64,000 nt of DNA from Streptomyces sp. NBC_01498. Its GTDB lineage: Bacteria; Actinomycetota; Actinomycetes; Streptomycetales; Streptomycetaceae. The position numbers and the translations under genes are program-made. Below the pieces are notes generated by a model that saw nothing but the letters and a program-made list of their open reading frames with translations, did no database searches and was not told the origin of the DNA. The DNA is taken from positions 496,001-560,000 of the forward strand of contig NZ_CP109598.1 in NCBI RefSeq assembly GCF_036327775.1. The letters are read 5' to 3'. This document shows positions 9,499-17,085 of this stretch, piece by piece (position 1 is the first letter of the stretch; the number at the start of each line of letters is the position of its first letter).

Positions 9499-12245
9499 CA
9501 CCGGCTCCCCGCCCCGGCCCGCCGGCGCGCGACGACGACCGTGCGCCAGCCCGCGGCCACCAGCAGCGCGGCGCAGCCGGCGAGGACACCGGCCTGGGTG
9601 CCGGTCGACGCGAGGGGGCCACCGCCGCCGTCGGCCGTGTGCCCGCCGTCCGGTCCGCCCGAATCGCCGGGGGTGACGATCTCCGGGCCGGTACCGCTGG
9701 GGCTGGGTGTCGGCTGCGGGGACGTACCGTCCAGGCTCCGGTCCAGCGCGGCGAAGGAGATGCCGGTGGAGCCGCCGACCGCCTGGGTGGAGGCCCGCAG
9801 GTCGGAGCCGCGCTGTCCCTCCTTGGCGACGTTGAATCCGCCGTCGGCGTTCTGCTGTCCGGCGAGGAACGTCCGTGCCCGGCGGATCTCGTCGGCGTAC
9901 GTGGCGGTGTCCAGGGACAGGCCCTGGACGGCGAGGGCGGCCGAGTTGACGGAGTTGCCCGCCGCGCCCGGGTAGCCGCCGTCGGGCAGTTGCTTTCCGG
10001 CGAGCCAGCCGAGGGCCTTGTCCACGGCCCGGTCCGCCTTCTCGCCGCCGGCCAGGTCGAGAGCCATGGCGGCGATGGCGGTGGAGTCGACGTCGGAGTC
10101 CTTCGTGGCCGGGATCAGGCTCGGCCAGGCGCCGTTGTCGTGTTGCAGGCCCGCCAGGTAGGCGAGGGGTTCCTCGGCCTTCTCCCCGGCGCGCAGCTGC
10201 GCGATGACGGCCAGGGACTGGGCGAAGACCGAAGGGGCGTACGTGTAGGCGCCCTTGGCGGCGCAGGAGCGGTCGGGCGCGGTGCTCGGTTTCGCGCAGA
10301 CGGCCTTGTCGAGCGCGGCGACGAGGTCGTGTCCGGCGAAGTCGCGCGGGTCGCGGCCGACGGCCTCGGCGAGCAGCGCGGTCTTGCCGAGCGAGCCGCC
10401 GGCGGCGTACGGGGTGCCGATGCCGGTCCAGTCGTTGACGGTACGGCCTTCGGCGTCCTTGCCGCCCTGGTCGAGGAAGTCGACGAGACCGCGCAGCCTG
10501 GCGTTGTTCAGGCCGGTGGCGGCGAGTGCGTAGGCGCCGTCGATGGTGAGCCCGAAGTCGGCGCGGGCGGTGCCCGGCCCCGCGGTGTAGTACCGGCCCT
10601 GGAGGAGGTTGGCCGGGCCGGTGAGGTAGGCGACGCCCTTCCTCAGGTCGGGGCCGGGGCCCGGTGAGGGGGTGCCGGGTGTCGTCGGCGGGCCGGAGGT
10701 GGGCGGGTCGGACGGGTCGGTCCTCTTCGTGGTCAGGGTGGCCAGGCTGGTTCCGGCGCCCGCGAGGACGGCGGCCGGTGTCGGGTAGAAGGCCGGATCG
10801 GTGGCGCCCTCCTCGAAGCCGAAGCCGCCGCCGTCGAGCTGCTGGCGGGAGAGCCAGCCCACGGCGGCGTCGGCCCGCGCGGTGTCGCCGAGGGCGCGCA
10901 GCGCCTGGGCGGCGTACGCCGTGGCGTACACGCTGCCGGTGGTGGCACCGGTGGAGCCGGGGAAGGCGCCGTCCGCCCGCTGGGACGCCGTCAGATAGCC
11001 GCGGGCCCTGGTCACGGCGGTGTCGGCGCCGCCCGCCGTGTGCAGGGCGAGGGCGACCAGGCCGGTGGTGGCGGGGTCGCCGTCGCAGTACTCGCCGGGG
11101 CGGATGAGGATGCCGGTGACGCCGCCGCCGGCGCACTGGAGACCGGTCAGCCGGTCGACGGCCGCCGCCGGCGGTGTCTTCCCGGCCCGTGCCAGGGCCA
11201 GCACGGACAGGGCCTGGCCGTCGGTGTAGCCGGCGTTGCGGAAGTCGCCCCTGGCCGTGCATCCGGGCGTGGGCTCGCCGGACTCGGGGCCCGCCGGGCA
11301 CACGTTCGCCATGAGGTCGCCGACGAGGTCGTGACCGCCGAAGGCGCGCGGATCGCGCTCGGTGCTCGCGGCGAGAAGGGCGAGGCGGGCGGCGGCGGTG
11401 GCGTCCGGTGCCTCGCCGGCGCCGTTCGGGTACGCGTAGCCGCCGGTGTGCGCCGCGAGATAGGCGGTCACCTTGTCGAGGCCGGCGCTCGTGCCGTCGG
11501 TGGCGGCGAGGGCGTACGCGGCCTCGGTGGTCAGCGGGTAGTTGGGGGTGGTGGCGTCGTCGTCGACGCGTTCGCCGTCGGTGAGACGGCCCTTGAGCCA
11601 GCCCGTGGCGGCGGCCAGGTCGATCTCGCCGGGGGCGCCGGTCGGCGTGCCGCCCGGACCGGGGGTGCCGGTTCCTCCGGCGCGGACGTCGTCGGGGGTG
11701 AACGTGGGCCGCCCGGTGGTGCCGCCGACGTCCGTACCGCCGTACACCCAGGCGTCGACGTCGCCGTCCCCGAGCTTGCGGTCCATGGCGCCGTACGGGC
11801 TGTAGCTCCACGTGTCCTGGCCGGGCGAGGCGACCCAGTACGACCAGTAGGCGGAGGCGGGCGGGGTCAGGACGCAGGACTCCGTGGCCGGAGTCGGGTA
11901 CTGCGTACCGGAGTTGACTGAGCCGTGGCCGATCCGGCAGATGAACGCGGGCCCGTCGTGCTCGGTGCCGGCCGTCGTGAAACCGGCGTCGTGCAGCAGC
12001 TCGTAGCCGGTGGTCGGTGTGGTGTCGCAGCCGCGTCGCAGCGTGCCGCCGAACGGTCCGAAGTCCACCGCGACAACCGCGCCCTCGGTGGCGGTGCAGT
12101 CACCGACGGGGTCGGCCGCCGCCGGGGAGGTGCCGGTGAGGAACGTCACGCAGGCCGCCGCCAGAACCAGCAGCGCGGCCCCGAGCACCGCCCAGGGCGC
12201 GGGACTCGCGCCCGCCCGCCCTTCTCTTCGCTCTCCGGTCCCCAC
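9498..12245 (-). CDS. Cell-wall-anchored transcobalamin-like repeat protein
   Basis: The 915-residue product has an N-terminal hydrophobic export segment (about 18-44) and a Cys-containing domain (about 46-185) shared with the downstream 305-aa protein. Two blocks of alpha/alpha-toroid repeats of the prenyltransferase/terpene-cyclase/transcobalamin type follow (about 215-520 and 545-850). Typical units are YLTASQRADGAFPGS, WLSRQQLDGGGFGFEEG, WLAGKQLPDGGYPGAAG and FLAGQQNADGGFNVA. A Pro-rich linker separates the blocks. The C terminus carries LASTG (878-882), a hydrophobic helix and ARRRAGAGSR, the layout of a class E sortase substrate. It is the first gene of the ECF operon under a B12 riboswitch. 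I infer a cobalamin-capture function at the cell surface. Confidence 0.92.
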   Translation of the reverse strand: MGTGERREGRAGASPAPWAVLGAALLVLAAACVTFLTGTSPAAADPVGDCTATEGAVVAVDFGPFGGTLRRGCDTTPTTGYELLHDAGFTTAGTEHDGPAFICRIGHGSVNSGTQYPTPATESCVLTPPASAYWSYWVASPGQDTWSYSPYGAMDRKLGDGDVDAWVYGGTDVGGTTGRPTFTPDDVRAGGTGTPGPGGTPTGAPGEIDLAAATGWLKGRLTDGERVDDDATTPNYPLTTEAAYALAATDGTSAGLDKVTAYLAAHTGGYAYPNGAGEAPDATAAARLALLAASTERDPRAFGGHDLVGDLMANVCPAGPESGEPTPGCTARGDFRNAGYTDGQALSVLALARAGKTPPAAAVDRLTGLQCAGGGVTGILIRPGEYCDGDPATTGLVALALHTAGGADTAVTRARGYLTASQRADGAFPGSTGATTGSVYATAYAAQALRALGDTARADAAVGWLSRQQLDGGGFGFEEGATDPAFYPTPAAVLAGAGTSLATLTTKRTDPSDPPTSGPPTTPGTPSPGPGPDLRKGVAYLTGPANLLQGRYYTAGPGTARADFGLTIDGAYALAATGLNNARLRGLVDFLDQGGKDAEGRTVNDWTGIGTPYAAGGSLGKTALLAEAVGRDPRDFAGHDLVAALDKAVCAKPSTAPDRSCAAKGAYTYAPSVFAQSLAVIAQLRAGEKAEEPLAYLAGLQHDNGAWPSLIPATKDSDVDSTAIAAMALDLAGGEKADRAVDKALGWLAGKQLPDGGYPGAAGNSVNSAALAVQGLSLDTATYADEIRRARTFLAGQQNADGGFNVAKEGQRGSDLRASTQAVGGSTGISFAALDRSLDGTSPQPTPSPSGTGPEIVTPGDSGGPDGGHTADGGGGPLASTGTQAGVLAGCAALLVAAGWRTVVVARRRAGAGSR

Positions 12246-12364
12246 AGCGGCCCCCTCGTTCGTCCCCGGTCCGGCGCGGGACGGGAACGTGGCTGAGGGC
12301 CCCCGTCGGGAAAGGTCCCCCGCACGAGAGCTGGTCGCACCACGCCGTAGTCCGCGACGGCGTC

Positions 12365-12500
12365 TGTCGCTCGATCACGCTCCAGGCATTCCGGCTCGCC
12401 GGGCGTGACGCCGGGCCTACGGTTGCGGGTCAGCGCCGGACTTCGACCGGCTTCCCCTGGAACTCTTACGTATCAGGCGGATTGGAGCACGGTTCCCGGA
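12365..12500 (-). promoter_or_regulatory. Cobalamin riboswitch (controls the ECF operon)
   Basis: On the minus strand the core reads GGGGAAGCCGGTCGAAGTCC, then GGCGCTGACCCGCAACCGTA, followed by an arm ending GAGCCGGAATGCCTGGAG. All are standard elements of the Streptomyces cobalamin aptamer. The first gene of the operon starts about 120 nt downstream. One core position departs from the usual GGGAATCC (GAAGTCC here), so ligand affinity could differ from the two sister elements. Boundaries are approximate. Confidence 0.88.
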
Positions 12501-12544
12501 CAGCGTCAAGGCAGGTCTCCGGACCTCCGACGGTCCGTCAGGCG

Positions 12545-12690
12545 CCCCTCTGGCGACCGGGATGCCGGTCGGGTACCGTCCCGCACTGCCGAGTGGGGGA
12601 ACCCGGTGGGAATCCGGGGCTGACGCGCAGCGGTGTGGGACGGCGGAAGGCCGGCCCGAGCCCGAGTGCCCACACGGTTCACCACCTTCG
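12545..12690 (+). promoter_or_regulatory. Cobalamin riboswitch (controls the secreted 471-aa protein)
   Basis: The plus strand carries GGGGGAACCCGGTGGGAATC, then CGGGGCTGACGCGCAGCGG and a GAGCCCGAGTGCCC arm. It is the same aptamer class as the two minus-strand elements and is placed head to head with the one at 12365-12500. Its gene begins about 100 nt downstream. Both divergent transcription units should therefore respond to the same cobalamin pool. Confidence 0.88.
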
Positions 12691-12796
12691 ACAGCCCGTC
12701 CACGCGTTCCGGACGCGGCCCGCCCGCTGCTCCGCCGCACCGCGAGGGCGGCTCCGGCACGGGCACGGTCGGCGTCCCTCATCCCAGGAGCAGGCC

Positions 12797-14212
12797 ATGT
12801 CCCGTACCACCGCTCTCCGCCGTGCCGCGCTCACCGCGTCCGCGGCCCTCAGCGCGTTCGCGCTGACCACCCTGCCCGCGGCGGCCACCGCGACCCCCGC
12901 CCAGATCGCCACGTCGAAGACCAACGGCGTCGGTTACCTCAAGTCCCTTCAGGCGGCGGACGGTTCGTACGCCGGTTCGGGGCTGTCCAACGAGTGGGCG
13001 TTCAGCGCGCTGGCCGCCGCCGGCACCGCCGCCGTGGACGTCACACCGGGCGGCGACACCAGCAAGAACGCCAGAACCGTCTACCGCAACCTCCTGGCGT
13101 CCGGCGGCTGGCCGTCCTCCTCCCCCGTCGTCACGGACTACGAGCGCGCCGCCCTCAACGCCTACGCCGCCGGCGTCGACCCGGCCCGTGTCTCCGCGTC
13201 CCGCAACCTGATCGCCGACATCTACCGCTACTGGCAGACCGCCGAGCCCGGCTACTTCGGCCCGTCCGCCAACTTCAACGGCACGGTCTTCGCGGCCCTG
13301 GCGCTGAACGGGGCGAGGACGACGGCCGGTCAGGTACGGGTCCCCGGGGCGCTGCGCGACGCGATCGTCACCCGTCTCCGCGCCAACCAGCACAACGACG
13401 GCGGCTGGAACTTCGGCAAGGCGGAAGGCAGTCCGACCCAGCTGGCCGCACCGAGCGACATCGACATGACCGGCGCGGCGATGGCCGCCCTGTGCACCTC
13501 CGGCGTGCCGAACACCGATACGGACATCGTGCAGGCCAAGGCGTTCCTCAAGGGCAAACTGATCGCGAGCAGCGGGGCGTTCAACGCCATGTTCGGTGTG
13601 AACACCGACTCCAACGGCTGGGCGGTCTCCGGTCTGAACGCGTGCGGTGTCAACCCGCAGACCGGCGACTTCCTCACCACCATGGGCAAGACCCCGGTCG
13701 ACTTCCTGATCGCCCAGCAGTTCAACCCGGGCGGCGGCTTCAAGTACCTGCCGAGCGACACGGGTCCGTCCGCGTACGCGTCCATCGACGGCCTGCGCGC
13801 CGTCGCGGGCGGTGGCTTCACCGCCACGCCGCCCGTCCCCGTCACCGCCGGTGCCCCGCAGTGGGTCGGTCAGACCTCCCTGACCTCCGGTACGGCGACC
13901 ACGCTGGCCCTGACCGTGGACGACGGGACCGGCGGGGCCCTCAAGGTGTGCTCGGTCGCCCTCACTCCGACCGGTGCCACCACCACCCTGGGGGCCGTCC
14001 TCGACGCGGCGACCGGCGCCGCCACGCCCGCGGGCTGTGTCACCTCCGTGGCACCGGCCTCCGGGACCGGCGCGGTCACCTCCGTCAACGGCACCGCCAA
14101 CAGCGGCTCCCTCACCTGGAAGGTCAGCGTCGACGGATCCGCGTTCACGACCGCCACGCGCGGAACGGCCGTGGGCGTGGGTGACACGATCGCCGTGCGC
14201 CGGGGCGCCTGA
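12797..14212 (+). CDS. Secreted intrinsic-factor-like protein (alpha-barrel plus DUF4430-like domain)
   Basis: The 471-residue product has a signal peptide (1-33, ending LPAAATA). Residues about 40-350 form alpha/alpha-toroid repeats (YLKSLQAADGSYAGSG, RLRANQHNDGGWNFGKAEG, FLIAQQFNPGGGFKYLPSD) like the large domain of intrinsic factor. Residues about 360-471 resemble DUF4430: TTTLGAVLDAATGAA, VTSVNGTANSGSLTWKVSVD, then GVGDTIAVRRG at the end. The order and size match the two-domain architecture of animal cobalamin carriers. There is no cell-wall signal or membrane anchor, so the protein should be released. Start: ATG with AGGAG about 7 nt upstream. Control by a B12 riboswitch supports cobalamin binding, which I infer. 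Confidence 0.9.
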   Translation: MSRTTALRRAALTASAALSAFALTTLPAAATATPAQIATSKTNGVGYLKSLQAADGSYAGSGLSNEWAFSALAAAGTAAVDVTPGGDTSKNARTVYRNLLASGGWPSSSPVVTDYERAALNAYAAGVDPARVSASRNLIADIYRYWQTAEPGYFGPSANFNGTVFAALALNGARTTAGQVRVPGALRDAIVTRLRANQHNDGGWNFGKAEGSPTQLAAPSDIDMTGAAMAALCTSGVPNTDTDIVQAKAFLKGKLIASSGAFNAMFGVNTDSNGWAVSGLNACGVNPQTGDFLTTMGKTPVDFLIAQQFNPGGGFKYLPSDTGPSAYASIDGLRAVAGGGFTATPPVPVTAGAPQWVGQTSLTSGTATTLALTVDDGTGGALKVCSVALTPTGATTTLGAVLDAATGAATPAGCVTSVAPASGTGAVTSVNGTANSGSLTWKVSVDGSAFTTATRGTAVGVGDTIAVRRGA

Positions 14213-14432
14213 CACCCGTGCGGTGAGCGTCCGCCGGCCGGCGCTGTCTTCTGCGGGAGGGGGAGGCGCGGCGGCCGGGCCCCGTCGGTGCGCGTGGGAC
14301 CGGCGGGGCGGCGGCGGCGATGACGGTGGCCGGGGGGCGATCCGGCACCGTCCCGGTCCGGGGCCCCGGCGGGCCGTCGCCCGCGCGCCGTCGTCAGCAC
14401 CCGGTCTCAGCACTCGAAGTCAGCGCTCGGCC

Positions 14433-16547
14433 TCAGCACTCGGTCGGGTCGGGGATGACCTGTGTCGACGTTTCCTCCGATATTTCTTCGTAGATCTTCT
14501 CCACTTGGTCCGCCTCGATGCTCCTTATCGCCTCGCAAATTTTCTCCTTCAGGGCGCCGTTGTCCTTCTTCAGTCCGATCCCGTACTGCTCCGCCTCGCC
14601 CAGACCATCCCGGATGATCATGAGCTTGTCGCCGTCCGGGCTGTTGTTCTTCAGGCCCGACAGGATGATTTCGTCCGTCACCACCCCGTCGTACCGGTAG
14701 CCGTCGGACCCGTCCTTCTCCTGTAGTCCTTCCATGCAGTCCTCGTAGTCGGTGAGGGCGGCCACCTGCGTGAACCCCTCCTTCTTGAGACGATCCAGCG
14801 AGGTCGACTTCTCGACCGTGCAGAGGGGGATACGGGGATTGTCCTTCAAGTTGGCGACGGATCTGACTATCTCCGAACCCATCGCCCCACTCTCGTCCCT
14901 GAACTCGGCCTCGTCGTCCCCTTGGCCTTTTCGCAGCATGACCTTCTGTTTGGTCTGGTAATAGGGGCCGGCGAAGTCGACTTCCTTCTTCCTCTTGTCG
15001 CTGATGCCATAGGTCCCCACCACCATGTGGACATCCCCGTTTCTCAGGAGAGTCTCACGGGTGTTGCTCCCCAGAGGTTCGAAATGGATGTTCTCCGGGG
15101 GGATCCGCATGAACTCGGCGATGTGTCTGGCGTATTCGATCTCCGCTCCGATCCACCGGGGTTTCTCTTTCGTGCCCTCATTGGTGCTCAGTCCGGGCTG
15201 GTTGTCCTTGACGCCGATCCTGAAAGTCCCCTTGCCGTTCTGGGCGTTCCTCAGCGCGACCAGGGCCTCGGTCTCGGGGAACGACGCCGGCTCGTGGATC
15301 CAGAGGAACCAGCCGCCGACGGCGAGAAGCGCGAGGCACGCGGTTCCGGCCAGTGCGGAGACCGGTCCCCTGCCGCTCCCGCGACGCCGTCGTCGGGGCC
15401 CGCCCTCCGGCGGTTCGGCGCCGAAACCGTGCCGGTCGGTCTTCCCGGCAACAGGGGCGGGGGCCTCCGCGGGGGCGCCGGAAGCGTTGTCCGCGTCGTC
15501 CGCGGACGGGCCCGGGACAGGGTTCTGGCCAATGAGCGTGTTGTCCGCGCTGTCCGCGCCGTCCGTGGACGAGGTGCGGACGACCTGGCCGACGATGGTC
15601 CGCGGCCCCGTCGGGGCGGTCAGGGCGGGGAGGCCGATCTGCTCGCGGATGGTGTCCATGCGGGCGTTGTGGGAGTCGAGTTCGGCGTCGGCGATTTCGA
15701 GGAAGCGGTCGTACTCCGACGGCTCGGGAGCCGGCACCTGGCCGGGGGCCTCGCCGGAGGAACCGGCGGGAGAGTCCCGCCCGGTGAGCTGTTTGAACGC
15801 GCGGCGGTTCTCCTCGGCCTGCTGGAACGCCTCGATGCGCAGTTCCTCGGCCTGCTGCTGTTCCCGGCGGGCGCGGGCCAGTCTCTCCTCGAACTCCGCG
15901 TGCCGCCGCTCGGTCTCGGTCAGCCGCCGTTCGGCTTCGGCCAGCCGCCGTTGGCGCTCGGCGGAGCGTCGTCTGATCTGTGCGGCGCGGTGCTGATTGG
16001 CGGTCGTGGCCGACTCCTGCTGGTGCAACTGGAGGCGCACCTGGTCCCGTTCGGCCTCCAGCGTGCGGCAGCGCTGGTTCAGGTCGGCCATCGCGCGGAT
16101 GAAGGCGTAGATGAGGAGCGTGAGGCTCTGTACCGTCTCCTGCGCCTCGATCTGGCCCTGCCGGGCGTTGTCCAGGCGCATCTCGTACTCGTGCGGGCTG
16201 CCACCGGGGGACGCAGCGGGGGCCGACTCCGCCCGGCGGATCGCGTCCGCGTCGGTGGCGGCGCGCAGCAGCTCGTGCCCGAGCCCCCGGTGCAGTTGCT
16301 GGTCCTGGCGGGGGACGAGCTTGGTGACGACGCTGTCCAGCACCGACAGGGGAATGAGCTTGCGGCCCCTGAGGAACTCGCTCCACTGCGTGCGGCTGCA
16401 CGGGAATCCGTCCGCCAGCTGCCGCACCGTATGTCCGGCCACCCGCGCGCGTAACCACTCCGCGAGTTCGTTCGCCTCGGCCGTGTCCCCCGCCACCGGG
16501 CGGTACCGGGCGGTCAGCCGATGGGTGGGCCGCTCGTCGTCATGCAC
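14433..16547 (-). CDS. Transmembrane fusion: DNA-binding-like N terminus, coiled coil, TM helix, solute-binding domain
   Basis: The 704-residue product has four parts. An N-terminal region (about 20-75; HTVRQLADGFPCSRTQWSEFLRG) looks like a helix-turn-helix. A long Arg/Glu/Gln-rich coiled coil spans about 125-265. A single transmembrane helix lies near 410-430 (LAGTACLALLAVGGWFLW). The extracytoplasmic C-terminal domain has the family-3 solute-binding pattern (FRIGVKDNQPG, GAEIEYARHIAEFM, VVGTYGISDKRKKEVDFAGPYY). It could be a one-component sensor coupling an external ligand to an intracellular response. No transporter gene is adjacent. I prefer GTG 16547 over GTG 16562 because GGAGG lies 8 nt upstream of it. 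Specific DNA binding is uncertain. Confidence 0.85.
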   Translation of the reverse strand: MHDDERPTHRLTARYRPVAGDTAEANELAEWLRARVAGHTVRQLADGFPCSRTQWSEFLRGRKLIPLSVLDSVVTKLVPRQDQQLHRGLGHELLRAATDADAIRRAESAPAASPGGSPHEYEMRLDNARQGQIEAQETVQSLTLLIYAFIRAMADLNQRCRTLEAERDQVRLQLHQQESATTANQHRAAQIRRRSAERQRRLAEAERRLTETERRHAEFEERLARARREQQQAEELRIEAFQQAEENRRAFKQLTGRDSPAGSSGEAPGQVPAPEPSEYDRFLEIADAELDSHNARMDTIREQIGLPALTAPTGPRTIVGQVVRTSSTDGADSADNTLIGQNPVPGPSADDADNASGAPAEAPAPVAGKTDRHGFGAEPPEGGPRRRRRGSGRGPVSALAGTACLALLAVGGWFLWIHEPASFPETEALVALRNAQNGKGTFRIGVKDNQPGLSTNEGTKEKPRWIGAEIEYARHIAEFMRIPPENIHFEPLGSNTRETLLRNGDVHMVVGTYGISDKRKKEVDFAGPYYQTKQKVMLRKGQGDDEAEFRDESGAMGSEIVRSVANLKDNPRIPLCTVEKSTSLDRLKKEGFTQVAALTDYEDCMEGLQEKDGSDGYRYDGVVTDEIILSGLKNNSPDGDKLMIIRDGLGEAEQYGIGLKKDNGALKEKICEAIRSIEADQVEKIYEEISEETSTQVIPDPTEC

Positions 16548-16622
16548 TGGTACCGCCTCCACGGGAGTCGGATCCGTCCGCGCGTCCCGGGTTCTTGTCC
16601 CGTTTCGGCGCTGTGACCTGCG

Positions 16623-16662
16623 CGGACGTCACCGGACGTGAACGGACGTAAAGGGACATCAG
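16623..16662. repeat. Four phased 10-bp direct repeats in a divergent promoter region
   Basis: Four consecutive decamers CGGACGTCAC, CGGACGTGAA, CGGACGTAAA and GGGACATCAG share the core GGAC(G/A)T. They lie between the divergent starts at 16547 and 16718. The spacing of about one helical turn places each copy on the same face of the DNA, as in binding sites for oligomeric or SARP-type regulators. Confidence 0.7.
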
Positions 16663-16717
16663 ACCATCAACACACCCTGGTCATCTACCCGTTCCACGAA
16701 CCAGGAAGGCAACCGTC

Positions 16718-16969
16718 ATGCGAATGCGATCGAAGGGCCGTGCCGCGCTCCTCCTCCGCCGCGTGCCTGTCACGGCCGTCGGCCTGATGGCCCTCGGAGG
16801 GACGCTCCTCGCTCTGGGGCTTCCCGCCGACTGGATCGACCTGGCCGCCCTCACCCTCGCGGCCGTGTCGGCCCGGCCGACCCGCCACCACCGGCCCGCT
16901 CCCGCTCCGCGCACGCTCCGCAGGAGGAACCTCCTGGCCAGGCGTCGCACCGACGGAGACACCAGGTAG
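16718..16969 (+). CDS. Small membrane protein, hypothetical
   Basis: The 83-residue product has a basic N terminus and one long hydrophobic stretch (about 17-52, VPVTAVGLMALGGTLLALGL continuing through LAALTLAAVSA) that could form one or two helices. It ends in an Arg-rich tail. GGAAGG lies 8 nt before the ATG. It is transcribed away from the sensor-like fusion gene, sharing the region with the 10-bp repeats, and ends before a strong hairpin. No family is recognised. The positioned ribosome site and the following terminator favour a real gene. Confidence 0.5.
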   Translation: MRMRSKGRAALLLRRVPVTAVGLMALGGTLLALGLPADWIDLAALTLAAVSARPTRHHRPAPAPRTLRRRNLLARRRTDGDTR

Positions 16970-16997
16970 CGGCGGTTCCCACCGGCCGTGCGACCAC

Positions 16998-17042
16998 GGC
17001 CGGCCGGCACGGTCGGCGGGAGCCGTACCGTGCCGGCCGGCC
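16998..17042. terminator. Bidirectional hairpin terminator
   Basis: A perfect 16-bp stem GGCCGGCCGGCACGGT pairs with its complement around a 13-nt loop. It lies between the convergent ends of the small membrane protein gene and the TPR protein gene. There is no T-tract, which is common for Streptomyces terminators. Confidence 0.75.
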
Positions 17043-17085
17043 GACCCCAAGTCCCCACGGCTCCTCGCCGAACGGTGATCCGGAG

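Noticed and set aside
9639..12296. Long open frames on the plus strand opposite the cobalamin surface-protein gene
   Set aside because: They are Gly/Arg/Val-rich mirror frames of the minus-strand gene, a usual effect of very GC-rich coding DNA; no family resemblance, no ribosome sites.
12779..14413. 544-codon minus-strand frame opposite the 471-aa secreted protein gene
   Set aside because: Low-complexity Gly/Arg/Val sequence covering a gene with a signal peptide, riboswitch and domain matches on the other strand.
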